NCBI RefSeq assembly: GCF_000725345.1
Contig: NZ_CP008852.1
Location: 1,106,001-1,170,000 of the forward strand
Reading direction: 5' to 3'
Length of the DNA stretch: 64,000 nucleotides
Source of the DNA: Pelosinus sp. UFO1
GTDB taxonomy: Bacteria; Bacillota; Negativicutes; DSM-13327
The notes under the pieces were generated by a model. It was not told the DNA's origin and searched no databases. It saw only the letters and a list, made by a program, of their open reading frames with translations. Both the position numbers and the translations under genes were made by a program. Positions 33,010 through 43,282 of this stretch are shown piece after piece (positions within the stretch are counted from its first letter, which is position 1; the number at the start of each line of letters is the position of its first letter).

Positions 33010-33047
33010 ATCAAATCTTCCGCCTTTGGTTGGGAGATTTATTTTAT
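33010..33047 (+). other. hairpin in the cbiK leader, possible attenuator
   Basis: AAATCTTCCGCC and GTTGGGAGATTT form an imperfect stem followed by ATTTTAT. It could be a weak terminator or attenuator 40 bases before cbiK. No B12 riboswitch was recognised here. Confidence 0.35.
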
Positions 33048-33088
33048 ATGCAGTATTTTCGATATAAGGAATAAAAGAGGAGTTACAT

Positions 33089-33892
33089 ATGTTAAAAAAA
33101 GCTATTTTAGTAGTTAGTTTTGGTACAACCTATCAGGATGGAATGAAGTCAAGTATTGAAAGCATAGAAAATAAAATAAAATCTACTTTTCCTCAGTATG
33201 AAGTGCGAAGGGCCTTTACCTCCCGCATTGTTATCAAAAGATTAGCAAAGAGGGATGGCCTTGAAATTGATACGGAAAAAGAAGCATTGCAAAAGCTGCA
33301 GGAAGAAGGATACCAAGAAGTATATATTCAACCCTTGCATGTGGTAGTAGGAGAAGAATATGATAAGGTTAAAAGAATGGTTGCTCATTATGCCCACGCT
33401 GAAATATTCGAAAAGATTGCCCTTGGTCGCGCTCTTTTGTATTATACGGGACAAGAAGGCAAACCAGATGATTATCTAGAGGTAATAGACGCGATAAGAA
33501 CACAGCTTCCAAAGGTAAAAGAACAAGAAGCCGTTGTTTTTATGGGGCATGGTGGAGTACACCCTGGTAATACTGCTTATTCTACTTTGCAAATGAAACT
33601 GGAAGATGCCAATCTAGAACATGTGTATGTTTATACGGTGGAAGGTTTTCCCTCATTGGAGAGGGTTATAAAAAAATTAAAACAAAAGGATATCAAAAAA
33701 GTAACTTTGATGCCATTTATGCTTGTATCTGGCGATCACGTTGCAAATGATATGGCTAGTGATGAGGAAGATTCGGCGAAATCCCAGTTACTACAGGCTG
33801 GATTTGAAGTTGCTATTTATCTTCATGGTTTAGGAGAAAATTCAGGGATTCAGGATCTTTATGTTCAGCATTTAAAAGATATACTGAATTAA
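33089..33892 (+). CDS. cbiK: anaerobic sirohydrochlorin cobaltochelatase CbiK
   Basis: A 267-residue class II chelatase that inserts cobalt into sirohydrochlorin, the entry to anaerobic cobalamin synthesis. The start ILVVSFGTTYQDGMKSSIESIENKI and EVRRAFTSRIVIKRL are typical of CbiK. The metal-binding histidines are in QPLHVVVGEEYD and VVFMGHGGVHPGNTAYST; the C-terminal LMPFMLVSGDHVANDM is also conserved. There is no signal peptide, so it is cytoplasmic, unlike the periplasmic Desulfovibrio form. It precedes cobO and the large cobamide region. Confidence 0.93.
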   Translation: MLKKAILVVSFGTTYQDGMKSSIESIENKIKSTFPQYEVRRAFTSRIVIKRLAKRDGLEIDTEKEALQKLQEEGYQEVYIQPLHVVVGEEYDKVKRMVAHYAHAEIFEKIALGRALLYYTGQEGKPDDYLEVIDAIRTQLPKVKEQEAVVFMGHGGVHPGNTAYSTLQMKLEDANLEHVYVYTVEGFPSLERVIKKLKQKDIKKVTLMPFMLVSGDHVANDMASDEEDSAKSQLLQAGFEVAIYLHGLGENSGIQDLYVQHLKDILN

Positions 33893-33932
33893 CTGGACAA
33901 AACAGCGGTAACTAAGAAAGGAAGAGGGTTAC

Positions 33933-34466
33933 ATGGAAAAAAGAGAAGGCCTAATTATTGTTCATACAGGGAATGGTAAGGGAAAGACTACGGCATCCTT
34001 AGGCCTGGGGTTAAGAGCCTGGGGACAGGGGTTTAAAGTATTAATATTGCAATTTATAAAAGGGAATTGGAAATATGGAGAGCTAAAGGCAGCAGACGCT
34101 TTGGGGTCCAACTTTGTAATGCGGCAAATGGGAGAAGGTTTTGTCCGAAATAGTACGGAAGATTCTTTGATAGATCATCGCCAGGCAGCCCAAGAGGCAT
34201 TACAAGTGGCTAGAAAAGAAATCGTATCCGAAGAATGGGATATGATTATCTTAGACGAAATTAATTATGCAATTAAGTTTGGTGTTCTCTCTTTAGAGTC
34301 TGTACTAGAAGTATTAGAAGTAAAGCCCGATTCACTACATCTTGTCTTAACAGGGCGGGAGGTTCGTGATGAAATTATTGCAAAAGCCGATTTAGTGACA
34401 GAGATGAAAGAAATTAAGCATCCTTATAAAAAAGGAATTAAGGCACAAAGAGGAATCGAATTTTAA
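33933..34466 (+). CDS. cobO: cob(I)alamin / cob(I)yrinate adenosyltransferase, CobA/CobO type
   Basis: A 177-residue adenosyltransferase with the P-loop VHTGNGKGKTTASLGLGLRAWG at the N-terminus, LQFIKGNWKYGE, WDMIILDEINYAI and LVLTGREVRDEIIAKADLVTEM, all features of CobA/BtuR/CobO. It transfers the adenosyl group of ATP to the reduced cobalt of corrinoids. It is 40 bases after cbiK, so the two are probably co-transcribed. It can serve both de novo synthesis and salvage of imported corrinoids. Confidence 0.93.
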   Translation: MEKREGLIIVHTGNGKGKTTASLGLGLRAWGQGFKVLILQFIKGNWKYGELKAADALGSNFVMRQMGEGFVRNSTEDSLIDHRQAAQEALQVARKEIVSEEWDMIILDEINYAIKFGVLSLESVLEVLEVKPDSLHLVLTGREVRDEIIAKADLVTEMKEIKHPYKKGIKAQRGIEF

Positions 34467-34489
34467 AGAGATTATTAGCAAGGAACTGC

Positions 34490-34517
34490 TTGACAATTCT
34501 GTAAAAACATTATAAAG
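34490..34517 (+). promoter_or_regulatory. probable promoter of cobalamin riboswitch 1
   Basis: TTGACA (34490-34495) is followed by an A/T-rich -10 region (CATTATAAAGT); the exact hexamer is unclear. It begins just after cobO ends. Confidence 0.5.
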
Positions 34518-34549
34518 TGAATCTTGTAACATAGACAAATTTCATATGA

Positions 34550-34750
34550 ATGGTATAGGTGCCCTTCGGGGCTTAATAGGGAAGTTCGGTTCAAAGCCGG
34601 CGCGGTCCCGCCACTGTAATGAGGAGTGAACCCATGGTTATGCCACTGAGACGACAGTCTTGGGAAGGTATGGGCAAGCAATGATTCAGAGTCAGGAGAA
34701 CTGCCTATATAGCAATCACCGTTATAACCTGCGAGAGATGGGGAGGGGAT
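34550..34750 (+). promoter_or_regulatory. cobalamin (adenosylcobalamin) riboswitch 1
   Basis: The aptamer has GGTGCCC, AATAGGGAAG, GCCGGCGCGGTCCCGCCACTGTAA, TATGCCACTG, GGGAAGG and the B12 box GTCAGGAGAACTGCCTATAT. It lies in the leader of the nitrogenase-like and BtuB genes, so cobalamin would shut off the downstream uptake operon. It is very similar to riboswitch 2 (45503). Confidence 0.95.
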
Positions 34751-34784
34751 TTGTACGATAGTTTTTTTATTGTGCTTATTTTTT

Positions 34785-34806
34785 CCCGGCGTATATGTAC
34801 GCCGGG
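34785..34806 (+). other. strong hairpin after riboswitch 1
   Basis: CCCGGCGTA pairs with TACGCCGGG around a short loop. No T run follows, so it may be part of the expression platform rather than a terminator. Confidence 0.5.
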
Positions 34807-34831
34807 ATTACTATTTGCTTTATGCTATTGT

Positions 34832-34868
34832 AAAATCTCTTAGCCTTTTTAGGTTAGGAGATTTTTTT
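34832..34868 (+). terminator. cobalamin riboswitch 1 terminator
   Basis: AAATCTCTTAGCCT (34832-34845) pairs with AGGTTAGGAGATTT (34851-34864) and ends in a T run, ~40 bases before the nitrogenase-like gene. Confidence 0.8.
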
Positions 34869-34908
34869 ACGGCTATTTTTAGGAGCGATAAAAATAGGGG
34901 GATTGGAT

Positions 34909-36216
34909 ATGATTACGAGCCATTTGACCTACATGTGTCAGGAAAACAACAGTTGTGGATTGACAGGTGCAACTACTTTCTTTGCAGGTATTCCAGATGC
35001 TGTTATAGTAATTAACAGTCCTTTATGTTGTTACTTTTCAACCCAAGGGTATATTGAAAAACAATGCCCTACTGCTGGAAGACGATTTTTTTGCTCTCCA
35101 ATAAATGAAAATGCTGTACCCCTCGGTACAGAAAAATATCTACTAACTATTCTAGATTCAATAAAACAAAATTATCAGCCATCTATAGTGCTATTGGAGA
35201 ATAGCTGTACAAATATCACTAGTAATGATGACCTTTTGCAGATTGCTAAGCAAGCAAATATGAATTGTCCTGTTGTTTGTTTAGATAGTCACGATTTGCA
35301 TGAAGGTTTTTGGGCAGGATATCAGGCAGCTGCTAAGGCTTACTATCGTAATATGCCTCTTCGGTCCCGTAGTGTAGTAAAAACAAAAACAGTTAATTTA
35401 CTAGGATGTACTTTTGGATATTATAATGAATTTTATGATTTGCAAGAATTAAGACGTATGTTGACGTTAGCGGGTTATGAAGTATTAGCTTGTCCAGGAG
35501 CAGGAAGCACTACCCAGGAAATCGCAAATATGACCCAAGCACAACTGAATATCGTCGTGCATGACGAACTAGGAAGGGAGATAGCAGAGTTATTAGAAGA
35601 AGAGTACAATATCCCTTATGTCTCCCTATTACCTCCTTATGGTTTACGGGGTTCTTTAAATTGGTTAAAAGCGATTGATTATTATATGTCTGGAGAAAGT
35701 AATGGGCTAAAAACGCTTCATCAAGAAGCAAATCTTCTAGTACAAGGACTTAGTATTATTAGCAAAGATAAGCAAAAGCTTTGGGGAGATATATGGTTTG
35801 AAAATATAATCATTGCAGCTCCGTCTTCAGTAGCTTTTGGTATATCTCAGGCAGTACGTAATGAATGGGTAGATACCAAAGAAATCATAACTGTATTGCA
35901 TAATGGAGTTCCTTTCAAACAGAGTTATCCTGATTATATTGGTATCGTATTAGATGGATATAAAGACCAACAGAAAATTGAGCAACATTTAGCAGGTCTA
36001 GCAGGAGGATTGCTTATGGCGAGTAGTAAAGAGAAAGCGATTTTGCATCAAAAAGCAGTTGAAAATATAGAATATCAGCATATCTCCTTACCCCTTTATG
36101 ATGAAATGATACTTAAAAATCGCCCTCTTATGGGACTACGGGGTACTAGTCATATGGTAGAAGGGTTTTGGAATAAACATATATCGCTAAAGAAAGCGTG
36201 GTTACTTAGTAAGTAA
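34909..36216 (+). CDS. orphan nitrogenase component 1-like protein in cobamide operon
   Basis: A 435-residue protein of the nitrogenase component 1 superfamily (NifD/NifE/BchN/CfbD relatives). ATG 34909 fits AGGGGG; the TTG at 34903 is too close to it. Three cysteine regions line up with the P-cluster ligands of NifD: NNSCGLTGATTFFAGIPDAV (C16), INSPLCCYFS (C40/C41) and LLENSCTNITSNDD (C100). The second half keeps the family blocks NIVVHDELGREIAELLEEEY and PYVSLLPPYGLRGSLNWL. No NifH-type ATPase, NifK-type partner or nif gene is in the window. It is the first gene after a cobalamin riboswitch, before the corrinoid receptor, so it may act on a corrinoid or related tetrapyrrole; its real reaction is unknown. 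Confidence 0.8.
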   Translation: MITSHLTYMCQENNSCGLTGATTFFAGIPDAVIVINSPLCCYFSTQGYIEKQCPTAGRRFFCSPINENAVPLGTEKYLLTILDSIKQNYQPSIVLLENSCTNITSNDDLLQIAKQANMNCPVVCLDSHDLHEGFWAGYQAAAKAYYRNMPLRSRSVVKTKTVNLLGCTFGYYNEFYDLQELRRMLTLAGYEVLACPGAGSTTQEIANMTQAQLNIVVHDELGREIAELLEEEYNIPYVSLLPPYGLRGSLNWLKAIDYYMSGESNGLKTLHQEANLLVQGLSIISKDKQKLWGDIWFENIIIAAPSSVAFGISQAVRNEWVDTKEIITVLHNGVPFKQSYPDYIGIVLDGYKDQQKIEQHLAGLAGGLLMASSKEKAILHQKAVENIEYQHISLPLYDEMILKNRPLMGLRGTSHMVEGFWNKHISLKKAWLLSK

Positions 36217-36308
36217 CTGTTGTAAAGCTAGCAACAGATAATAACTTAAGTGGCTAAAAGATTTTTATCTTTTTTAGTTAATATCAAATATACATAGGAG
36301 GGAAAAGT

Positions 36309-38207
36309 GTGAAGCAGATAAAGGCCAAGCTATGTGCCTGTGTGTTAAGTAGTGCCCTATTACTACAAATGCAAAATGTGTATGCAAATGAAAGTGAGGA
36401 ATATTCCTTTGATCAAATGGTGGTGACAGCCAATCGGGTACCTACAAAAATAACAGAAACAGCTGCTAATGTAACAGTAATTACGAAAGAGGAAATTGAA
36501 GAAGGTAACTATCATAATATCGGAGAAGTGCTACAACATATACCAGGAATTTCTATAGGGTCTAATGGTGCTCCAGGCAGCATCAGTGCTGCATTTATTA
36601 ATGGAAGTGAACAAGTTGTGGTGATGATTGACGGTAGGCGCATGAATTTGCCCAATGGCATAGGTGGACTTGGTATGGCTACTACCAATTTAACTAGTTT
36701 GATCGGCATAGAGAACATTGAACGTATTGAAATAGTAAAAGGGGGTAGATCTGCTTTATATGGTGCAGATGCTGTTGGCGGTGTAATTAATATCATTACT
36801 AAAAAAGGTGAAAAAAATCAGACAGCAGTAACAGTAGCAGGAGGTAACTGGGATAGTAAGAATTACACCCTGGTTAACGAGGGTAAAAAAGATAACCTGA
36901 GTTGGTTCTTTACTGCTGATAAAAAACAAATAAGTGATTATTCAGATGGGAATAACAAAACATATAGGTATACGGGTATTGATCAAGAAGCCTATACATT
37001 GCGGTTAGACCAAAAAGTGAATAATGGCAATTTAAGTTTTTCATATGAAAACTTTCATCATGAAAATGAAGGGAAAGCAGCTAATAAATATGAAAATACC
37101 AATCAGCATAATTGGGACTTTACCTATACGGAAGATACCTCTACAAATACAGATTACCAAATTAAATTTTATCAAAATGCTAACCATCGTTTTGGCTTAG
37201 GTAATAATACTTCGGATCGATATGATCATGACGTTAGCACGAAAGGTTTCAACTATCAGGTAAATTCTAAAATAAATGAGAAAAATTCGTTAACGACTGG
37301 AATTGATTGGCGAAAAGACGAGATTGAAAGTAGTGAGTATGGTAGTAAAGATAGCACCGTAAAAGCGATTTATTTACAGGATAAATGGAATATAACGGAT
37401 AAGTTTAGTATTATTCCCGGGATTCGTTATGATAATAGTGATATATACGGAAATAAAACAACCCCACAGCTAGGGGCAAATTATAAACAAAATGAGCGCA
37501 CTACTTATTATGCGTCGTGGGGTAAAGTGTTCCAAACACCACGTTTTGATGATTTATACTGGCCATCATCAGTTGATCCTGCAAATGCGTATTATCCAGG
37601 TTCACCAGAGACCCATTATGATGGTAACCCTAATTTAAAACCGGAAACTGGGTGGAATGCCGAAATTGGAGTGAATCATAAATTTGATAATACATTAGAA
37701 GGAAATTTCTCAGTTTTTACTCGTAGGCTAAATGATGCGATTGCTTGGAAAAATGTTAGTACAAATTCTGCAATAGAATATTGGACTCCTTCTAATGTTG
37801 ATAAGCAAAAAGCCGATGGTTTTGAAATGCAGTTGACTAAGAGACTTACTGCTGAATTAAAAACATTCATTGGCTATAACTATTTGCGTGTTAGGAATAA
37901 AACACAATATGATAGTAATTTTGTCAGAGACAAAAATATACCAGATGAAACATGGAATATTGGCATGTCTTATGGATCTAACAAAATAAATGCTGATATA
38001 AAAGGCACGGCTGTTATGGGAAGAACCAATAGCCAATTTATAGAAAAAAGTTACTGGTTATGGGATGCGAATGTTAATTTAAAACTAGATAAGAATAATA
38101 CCGCTTTTTTAACCGTAAATAACATACTCGATAAATATTATGATACTACTGCTGGTAAGCCTTGTAGCGGACGTAATTACTTGATTGGATTAAAAACGAT
38201 ATTTTAG
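36309..38207 (+). CDS. btuB: BtuB-like TonB-dependent corrinoid receptor
   Basis: A 632-residue outer-membrane receptor. A signal peptide ends after NVYANES, then comes a TonB box (DQMVVTANRVP), a plug domain (NIGEVLQHIPGISIGSNGAPG, IERIEIVKGGRSALYGADAVGGVINIITKK) and a ~22-strand beta-barrel ending in the aromatic IGLKTIF typical of barrel C-termini. The start is GTG after AGGAGGG. The cobalamin riboswitch upstream and the Btu transport genes downstream indicate cobamide or cobinamide as cargo. It proves that the host has an outer membrane. Confidence 0.9.
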   Translation: MKQIKAKLCACVLSSALLLQMQNVYANESEEYSFDQMVVTANRVPTKITETAANVTVITKEEIEEGNYHNIGEVLQHIPGISIGSNGAPGSISAAFINGSEQVVVMIDGRRMNLPNGIGGLGMATTNLTSLIGIENIERIEIVKGGRSALYGADAVGGVINIITKKGEKNQTAVTVAGGNWDSKNYTLVNEGKKDNLSWFFTADKKQISDYSDGNNKTYRYTGIDQEAYTLRLDQKVNNGNLSFSYENFHHENEGKAANKYENTNQHNWDFTYTEDTSTNTDYQIKFYQNANHRFGLGNNTSDRYDHDVSTKGFNYQVNSKINEKNSLTTGIDWRKDEIESSEYGSKDSTVKAIYLQDKWNITDKFSIIPGIRYDNSDIYGNKTTPQLGANYKQNERTTYYASWGKVFQTPRFDDLYWPSSVDPANAYYPGSPETHYDGNPNLKPETGWNAEIGVNHKFDNTLEGNFSVFTRRLNDAIAWKNVSTNSAIEYWTPSNVDKQKADGFEMQLTKRLTAELKTFIGYNYLRVRNKTQYDSNFVRDKNIPDETWNIGMSYGSNKINADIKGTAVMGRTNSQFIEKSYWLWDANVNLKLDKNNTAFLTVNNILDKYYDTTAGKPCSGRNYLIGLKTIF

Positions 38208-38345
38208 CTGTTAGTATCAGAAGGTGAAGTTTTTTACTGAAACACTGCAGTGTAGTATGACACACTTGCTACCAGTGTAATGAAATCTACTTATGTTACA
38301 ATTGTCAGGAAAAATAAGCTAATTTTATTGTAAAGGACTTAAGCT

Positions 38346-39338
38346 ATGTTAAAACTTGTGAATCTATCTAACTGTGCATCGGATTTGGAGCTTATTCATA
38401 ATAGTCCAGAATGTTTACGAGCATTCTTGAATCAGCATCATTTAGATGGGCTGGAAATGATGTTTTGTGATTCTTGGGATTCACGCGTCCATAAAAAGGA
38501 GTGGATCCAAGGAGTACATCTACGTTTTTGGCCCAATTGGCTGGATTTTTGGCATGGTAACAGACAAGAATTACTTAGGCAATTTGGCAGTGACGATCAA
38601 ATTGAAGCTTGTTATGGTGCTTTGAATCCCGCTGGGTGGTTGAATGTATACCGAGATAATATTCGTAAAGCAAAAATGGCAGGAGCCAAATACCTTGTGT
38701 TTCATGTCAGTCAGGCGCGGATTCCAGAATTGTTTAATTGGCAGTTTAACTATTCAGATCAAGAAGTTATTGAGGCTACCCTTGAGGTAGTGAATCAATT
38801 GGTTGAAGATATACCGCCTGATATGGAATTGTTATTTGAAAATTTATGGTGGCCAGGGTTAACATTGCAAAATAAAGAACTTACTGCTTTGTTACTGAAT
38901 AAAGTGAAGCATTCCAAAGTTGGTATTATGCTAGATGTTGGGCATTTAATGAATACCAATCCAGAATTAAAGAGCCAAGATGAGGGGATAGACTATGTAC
39001 TTAAAATTATTGAATCATTAGGTCAATATAAAAATTACATTTACGGTATACATCTACATCATTCTTTATCAGGTGAATACATAAAGCAAAGTAGAGGTAT
39101 AGCCGTACCACAGAAAAATATTTTGGCAAGAGCAATGAGTCATGTACTTAAAATTGATGAGCATCTACCATTTACGTCTCCAGCAGTCAATCGGATTCTT
39201 GAATTAGTACAACCTCGATATGTGGTGCATGAATTTATGTATACATCCATTGCAGATTGGTCAAGAAAAGTTACTACGCAACAGCAAGCAGTGCGATATT
39301 TAGGAGATTTAACAAATGAAAAAAATGTTTATCGTTAG
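38346..39338 (+). CDS. cbiR: TIM-barrel AP-endonuclease-2 family protein, probable CbiR cobamide-remodelling enzyme
   Basis: A 330-residue protein of the xylose-isomerase-like TIM-barrel (AP endonuclease 2) superfamily. Putative metal ligands fall on successive strands: GVHL, VFHVS, LLFENLWW, MLDVGHLMN and GIHLHHS, then VVHEF near the C-terminus. CbiR, described from Akkermansia, belongs to this superfamily and hydrolyses the nucleotide loop of cobamides so that the lower ligand can be replaced. Here the gene lies between btuB and btuF, overlapping btuF by 23 bases, under a cobalamin riboswitch, which is the context expected for CbiR. The identification is inference from fold and context; a sugar-phosphate isomerase is the alternative. 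Confidence 0.62.
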   Translation: MLKLVNLSNCASDLELIHNSPECLRAFLNQHHLDGLEMMFCDSWDSRVHKKEWIQGVHLRFWPNWLDFWHGNRQELLRQFGSDDQIEACYGALNPAGWLNVYRDNIRKAKMAGAKYLVFHVSQARIPELFNWQFNYSDQEVIEATLEVVNQLVEDIPPDMELLFENLWWPGLTLQNKELTALLLNKVKHSKVGIMLDVGHLMNTNPELKSQDEGIDYVLKIIESLGQYKNYIYGIHLHHSLSGEYIKQSRGIAVPQKNILARAMSHVLKIDEHLPFTSPAVNRILELVQPRYVVHEFMYTSIADWSRKVTTQQQAVRYLGDLTNEKNVYR

Positions 39339-40266
39339 TTTGCTAGTCAGTTATACTCTCCTATTGATAACTGGTTGTGCATCTCATTCACAATCTAATA
39401 AATCTACAGTAGGGTATGAAGTACAAGACTCACAAGGTTACATCGTGAAACTTCCCAACAAACCTATCCGTATCGCCTCTCTGTCTTTAGGAGCAGATGA
39501 AATAATAGTAGGGTTAGTTTCTATGGAACGTATTTTGGCTTTGACATATTTAGCAGATGATCCAGGTATATCCAATGTAGCGGAGCAAGCCAAGTTAGTA
39601 CCCAACAAGGTAAAAGCTAACCCAGAGACCATAATTGCCTTAGAACCTGATTTACTATTTATCGCGGATTGGCAGCCGGTAGAATTGATTCAGATCCTTC
39701 GAGAAGCCGGGATTCCGGTGTATGTCTATAAAACACCGAAGACGATTGCTGATGTAAAACTTGTAATTTATGAAATAGCACATGCTGTTGGCGAAGAAAA
39801 AAGGGGCCAAGAAATGGTGGCTCAAATGGAGCAACAATTATTGATGGTCCAAAAGTCCCTGGAAAAGGTTAGCAGAGCAGAAGGAAAGACGGTGGTACTG
39901 TTTTCTTTAATGGGGGGGATTGGTGGGAAAGGAAGTTTATTTGATGATATATGTCAGTATGCTGGTGTCATAAACGGAGCCAGCAAAGTAGGAGTTGGCA
40001 AAAATGAGATTATGTCAAAAGAACAAATTGTTAAAGCCAATCCTGACGTTCTGATTATGCCCATGTGGGATTACTCAGGAAAAATAGATATAAATCAATT
40101 CAAATCTGAGATACAAGCTGATCCAGCATTTCAAACCCTTACAGCGATTAGGCAACAGCAATTAGTTATGATCCCCGATCGCCACTTATCCTGTACTTCC
40201 CAATACATAGTGCAAGGAGTAGTGGATGTTGCGAAGGCGGCTTATCCGCAAGATGGCAATCTATGA
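39316..40266 (+). CDS. btuF: BtuF-like corrinoid-binding lipoprotein
   Basis: A 316-residue class III substrate-binding lipoprotein. The signal peptide ends in the lipobox LITGC. The domain pattern is that of BtuF/FhuD/FecB proteins: QGYIVKLPNKPIRIASLSLGADEIIVGL in outline, LEPDLLFIADWQP in the first lobe, a long helix, then ANPDVLIMPMWDYSG in the second lobe. It binds corrinoid in the periplasm and passes it to BtuCD. The start overlaps cbiR and its stop overlaps btuC (ATGA), showing tight coupling. Confidence 0.88.
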   Translation: MKKMFIVSLLVSYTLLLITGCASHSQSNKSTVGYEVQDSQGYIVKLPNKPIRIASLSLGADEIIVGLVSMERILALTYLADDPGISNVAEQAKLVPNKVKANPETIIALEPDLLFIADWQPVELIQILREAGIPVYVYKTPKTIADVKLVIYEIAHAVGEEKRGQEMVAQMEQQLLMVQKSLEKVSRAEGKTVVLFSLMGGIGGKGSLFDDICQYAGVINGASKVGVGKNEIMSKEQIVKANPDVLIMPMWDYSGKIDINQFKSEIQADPAFQTLTAIRQQQLVMIPDRHLSCTSQYIVQGVVDVAKAAYPQDGNL

Positions 40267-41326
40267 GAGAGGAAGGGATTAGGACGCAAAATAATCGAGG
40301 GAAGAAGGCTAAGAATAGAATAATAGTAATGAGTATCTTATTACTAGGTGTTATGTTATTTTCTATTTCCTGGGGAACCATGCAAATTCCTTGGAACGAG
40401 ACATTGCTAATTATAGCAGGGCATATTCCTTTTGGGGGGCTGCAGCTTCCCGTTGCTGATTCTGAATATCAGGCTGTAGTGTGGCAGATTCGGTTGCCTC
40501 GTGTTTTGGTAGGTATGTTGGTAGGAGCTGCTTTAAGTACTTCAGGGGCCGTGATGCAAGGTATATTTGGCAATCCTCTGGCTGATCCTGGCATCATCGG
40601 TGTTTCGAGTGGCGCTGCGTTTGGTGCTGTCGTAGCAATTTCACTTGGTCTTACGTCAAACAGTATATTTATCACGCCAATTTTTGCTTTGGTAGGAGCA
40701 ATTTTGGCAGTTAGTTTAACTGTTTTTTTATCCATGTTACGAGGAAAAATTCCAGTGATGACCTTATTATTATCAGGTGTGGCTGTTAGTATGTTGATGG
40801 GAGCTTTCACATCTGGCATCTTGACTTTGATGAATGAATCTCGTGTACGGGAATATTTATTTTGGATGGTAGGGGGGCTGGATTATCGCAGGTGGGAACA
40901 TGTTTATTTAGCGGTTGGCCCGATCTGTAGTGGTTTAGTTATTTTATGTTTGTTAGCTAGACATCTCAATGTTTTGGCATTAGGCGAGCAGGAAGCCAAA
41001 TCTGTAGGTGTACCTGTAGTTGCTTTGCGAATGTTGTTATTATTCGTTGCTGCATTTACTACGGCCATTGCCGTGTGTGTAAGCGGTACTATTGGATTTG
41101 TAGGTTTAATTGTACCTCATATTATGCGAATTATGGTTGGGCCAGAACACCGCTGGTTGCTTCCATGTAGTGCAATAGGAGGGGCTTTGTTTTTAGTGTT
41201 TTGTGATACTTTAGGGCGAATGATTTTTCCGCCTAATGAAATTCGTGTAGGTATTATGACGGCTTTACTAGGGGCACCCTACTTTTTATATTTGCTGCGA
41301 AAGGCGCAGCAAACTGGAGGCGCTTC

Positions 41327-41330
<4 letters not shown>
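40263..41330 (+). CDS. btuC: BtuC-like ABC transporter permease (FecCD family)
   Basis: A 355-residue permease of the FecCD/BtuC family with about ten helices. Signature blocks are WQIRLPRVLVGMLVGAALSTSGAVMQGIFGNPLADPGIIGVSSGAAFGA in outline and SGTIGFVGLIVPHIMRIMVGPEHRWLLP, the region that contacts the ATPase. It overlaps btuF upstream and btuD downstream by four bases each. It carries corrinoid across the inner membrane. Confidence 0.92.
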
Positions 41331-42593
<1,263 letters not shown>

Positions 42594-42637
42594 GCAAATA
42601 ATATCTGATGAGATATTAGGACGGGAGAGTAAATAAT

Positions 42638-43282
42638 ATGGATTTTTTGTCACAATGTATGTCTTTATTTGCTAAAGGTGGTCCAGTCATGTATGTGATT
42701 GTAGGATGTTCTTTAGCTGTAGTAGCGATTGGTGTGGAACGATTTTTCTATTATAAACAGATGTCTACGGACTCCCAAGCATTTATTGAAAAACTAAAAC
42801 CTTTATTGGAACAAGAAAAATTAGCAGAAGCACAGCATTTGTGCGGACAAACGACAGCTGTGATTGGAATTTTAGGGGCAGAAGGATTACTAGCATATCA
42901 AAAAGAGAGTAATATAGAAAAGGCCATGGATGGTACAGCGGCATTGTTAGCAGCTAGATTACGAGAATATTTAAATTATCTAAGCTCTATTGTTACCTTA
43001 TCTCCTTTATTAGGCTTGTTAGGAACTGTCATTGGTATGATTAATTCTTTTAGTATTTTCAATGTAAAAAATGGGCAGCCCATGGCGATTACAGGAGGAG
43101 TAGGTGAAGCCTTAGTTGCAACGGCCACTGGATTAATTGTAGCCATTATGGCGTTAGTCGTGCACAGCTATTTTACCCATCGTTTGGATAAATTGGTTAC
43201 GGATATGGAACAAGTCTATACAATAGTGATAACTCGACTTTATATAAAAGAAACTCGGAGGAAAAGTCATGAAATTGCGTAG
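42638..43282 (+). CDS. exbB: ExbB/TolQ-family proton channel subunit
   Basis: A 214-residue MotA/TolQ/ExbB-type inner-membrane protein with three helices. An N-terminal helix (GGPVMYVIVGCSLAVVAIGVERFF) is followed by a cytoplasmic domain and the paired helices with SPLLGLLGTVIGMINSF and GGVGEALVATATGLIVAIMALVVHSYF, the family signature. With ExbD and TonB it energises the outer-membrane receptor. GGGAGAG sets the start; it overlaps exbD by 14 bases. Confidence 0.93.
   Translation: MDFLSQCMSLFAKGGPVMYVIVGCSLAVVAIGVERFFYYKQMSTDSQAFIEKLKPLLEQEKLAEAQHLCGQTTAVIGILGAEGLLAYQKESNIEKAMDGTAALLAARLREYLNYLSSIVTLSPLLGLLGTVIGMINSFSIFNVKNGQPMAITGGVGEALVATATGLIVAIMALVVHSYFTHRLDKLVTDMEQVYTIVITRLYIKETRRKSHEIA

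Noticed and set aside
34909-36216. Evidence for nitrogen fixation
   Set aside because: Only one component 1-like gene is present, without nifH, nifK or cofactor genes, and it sits in a cobamide operon.
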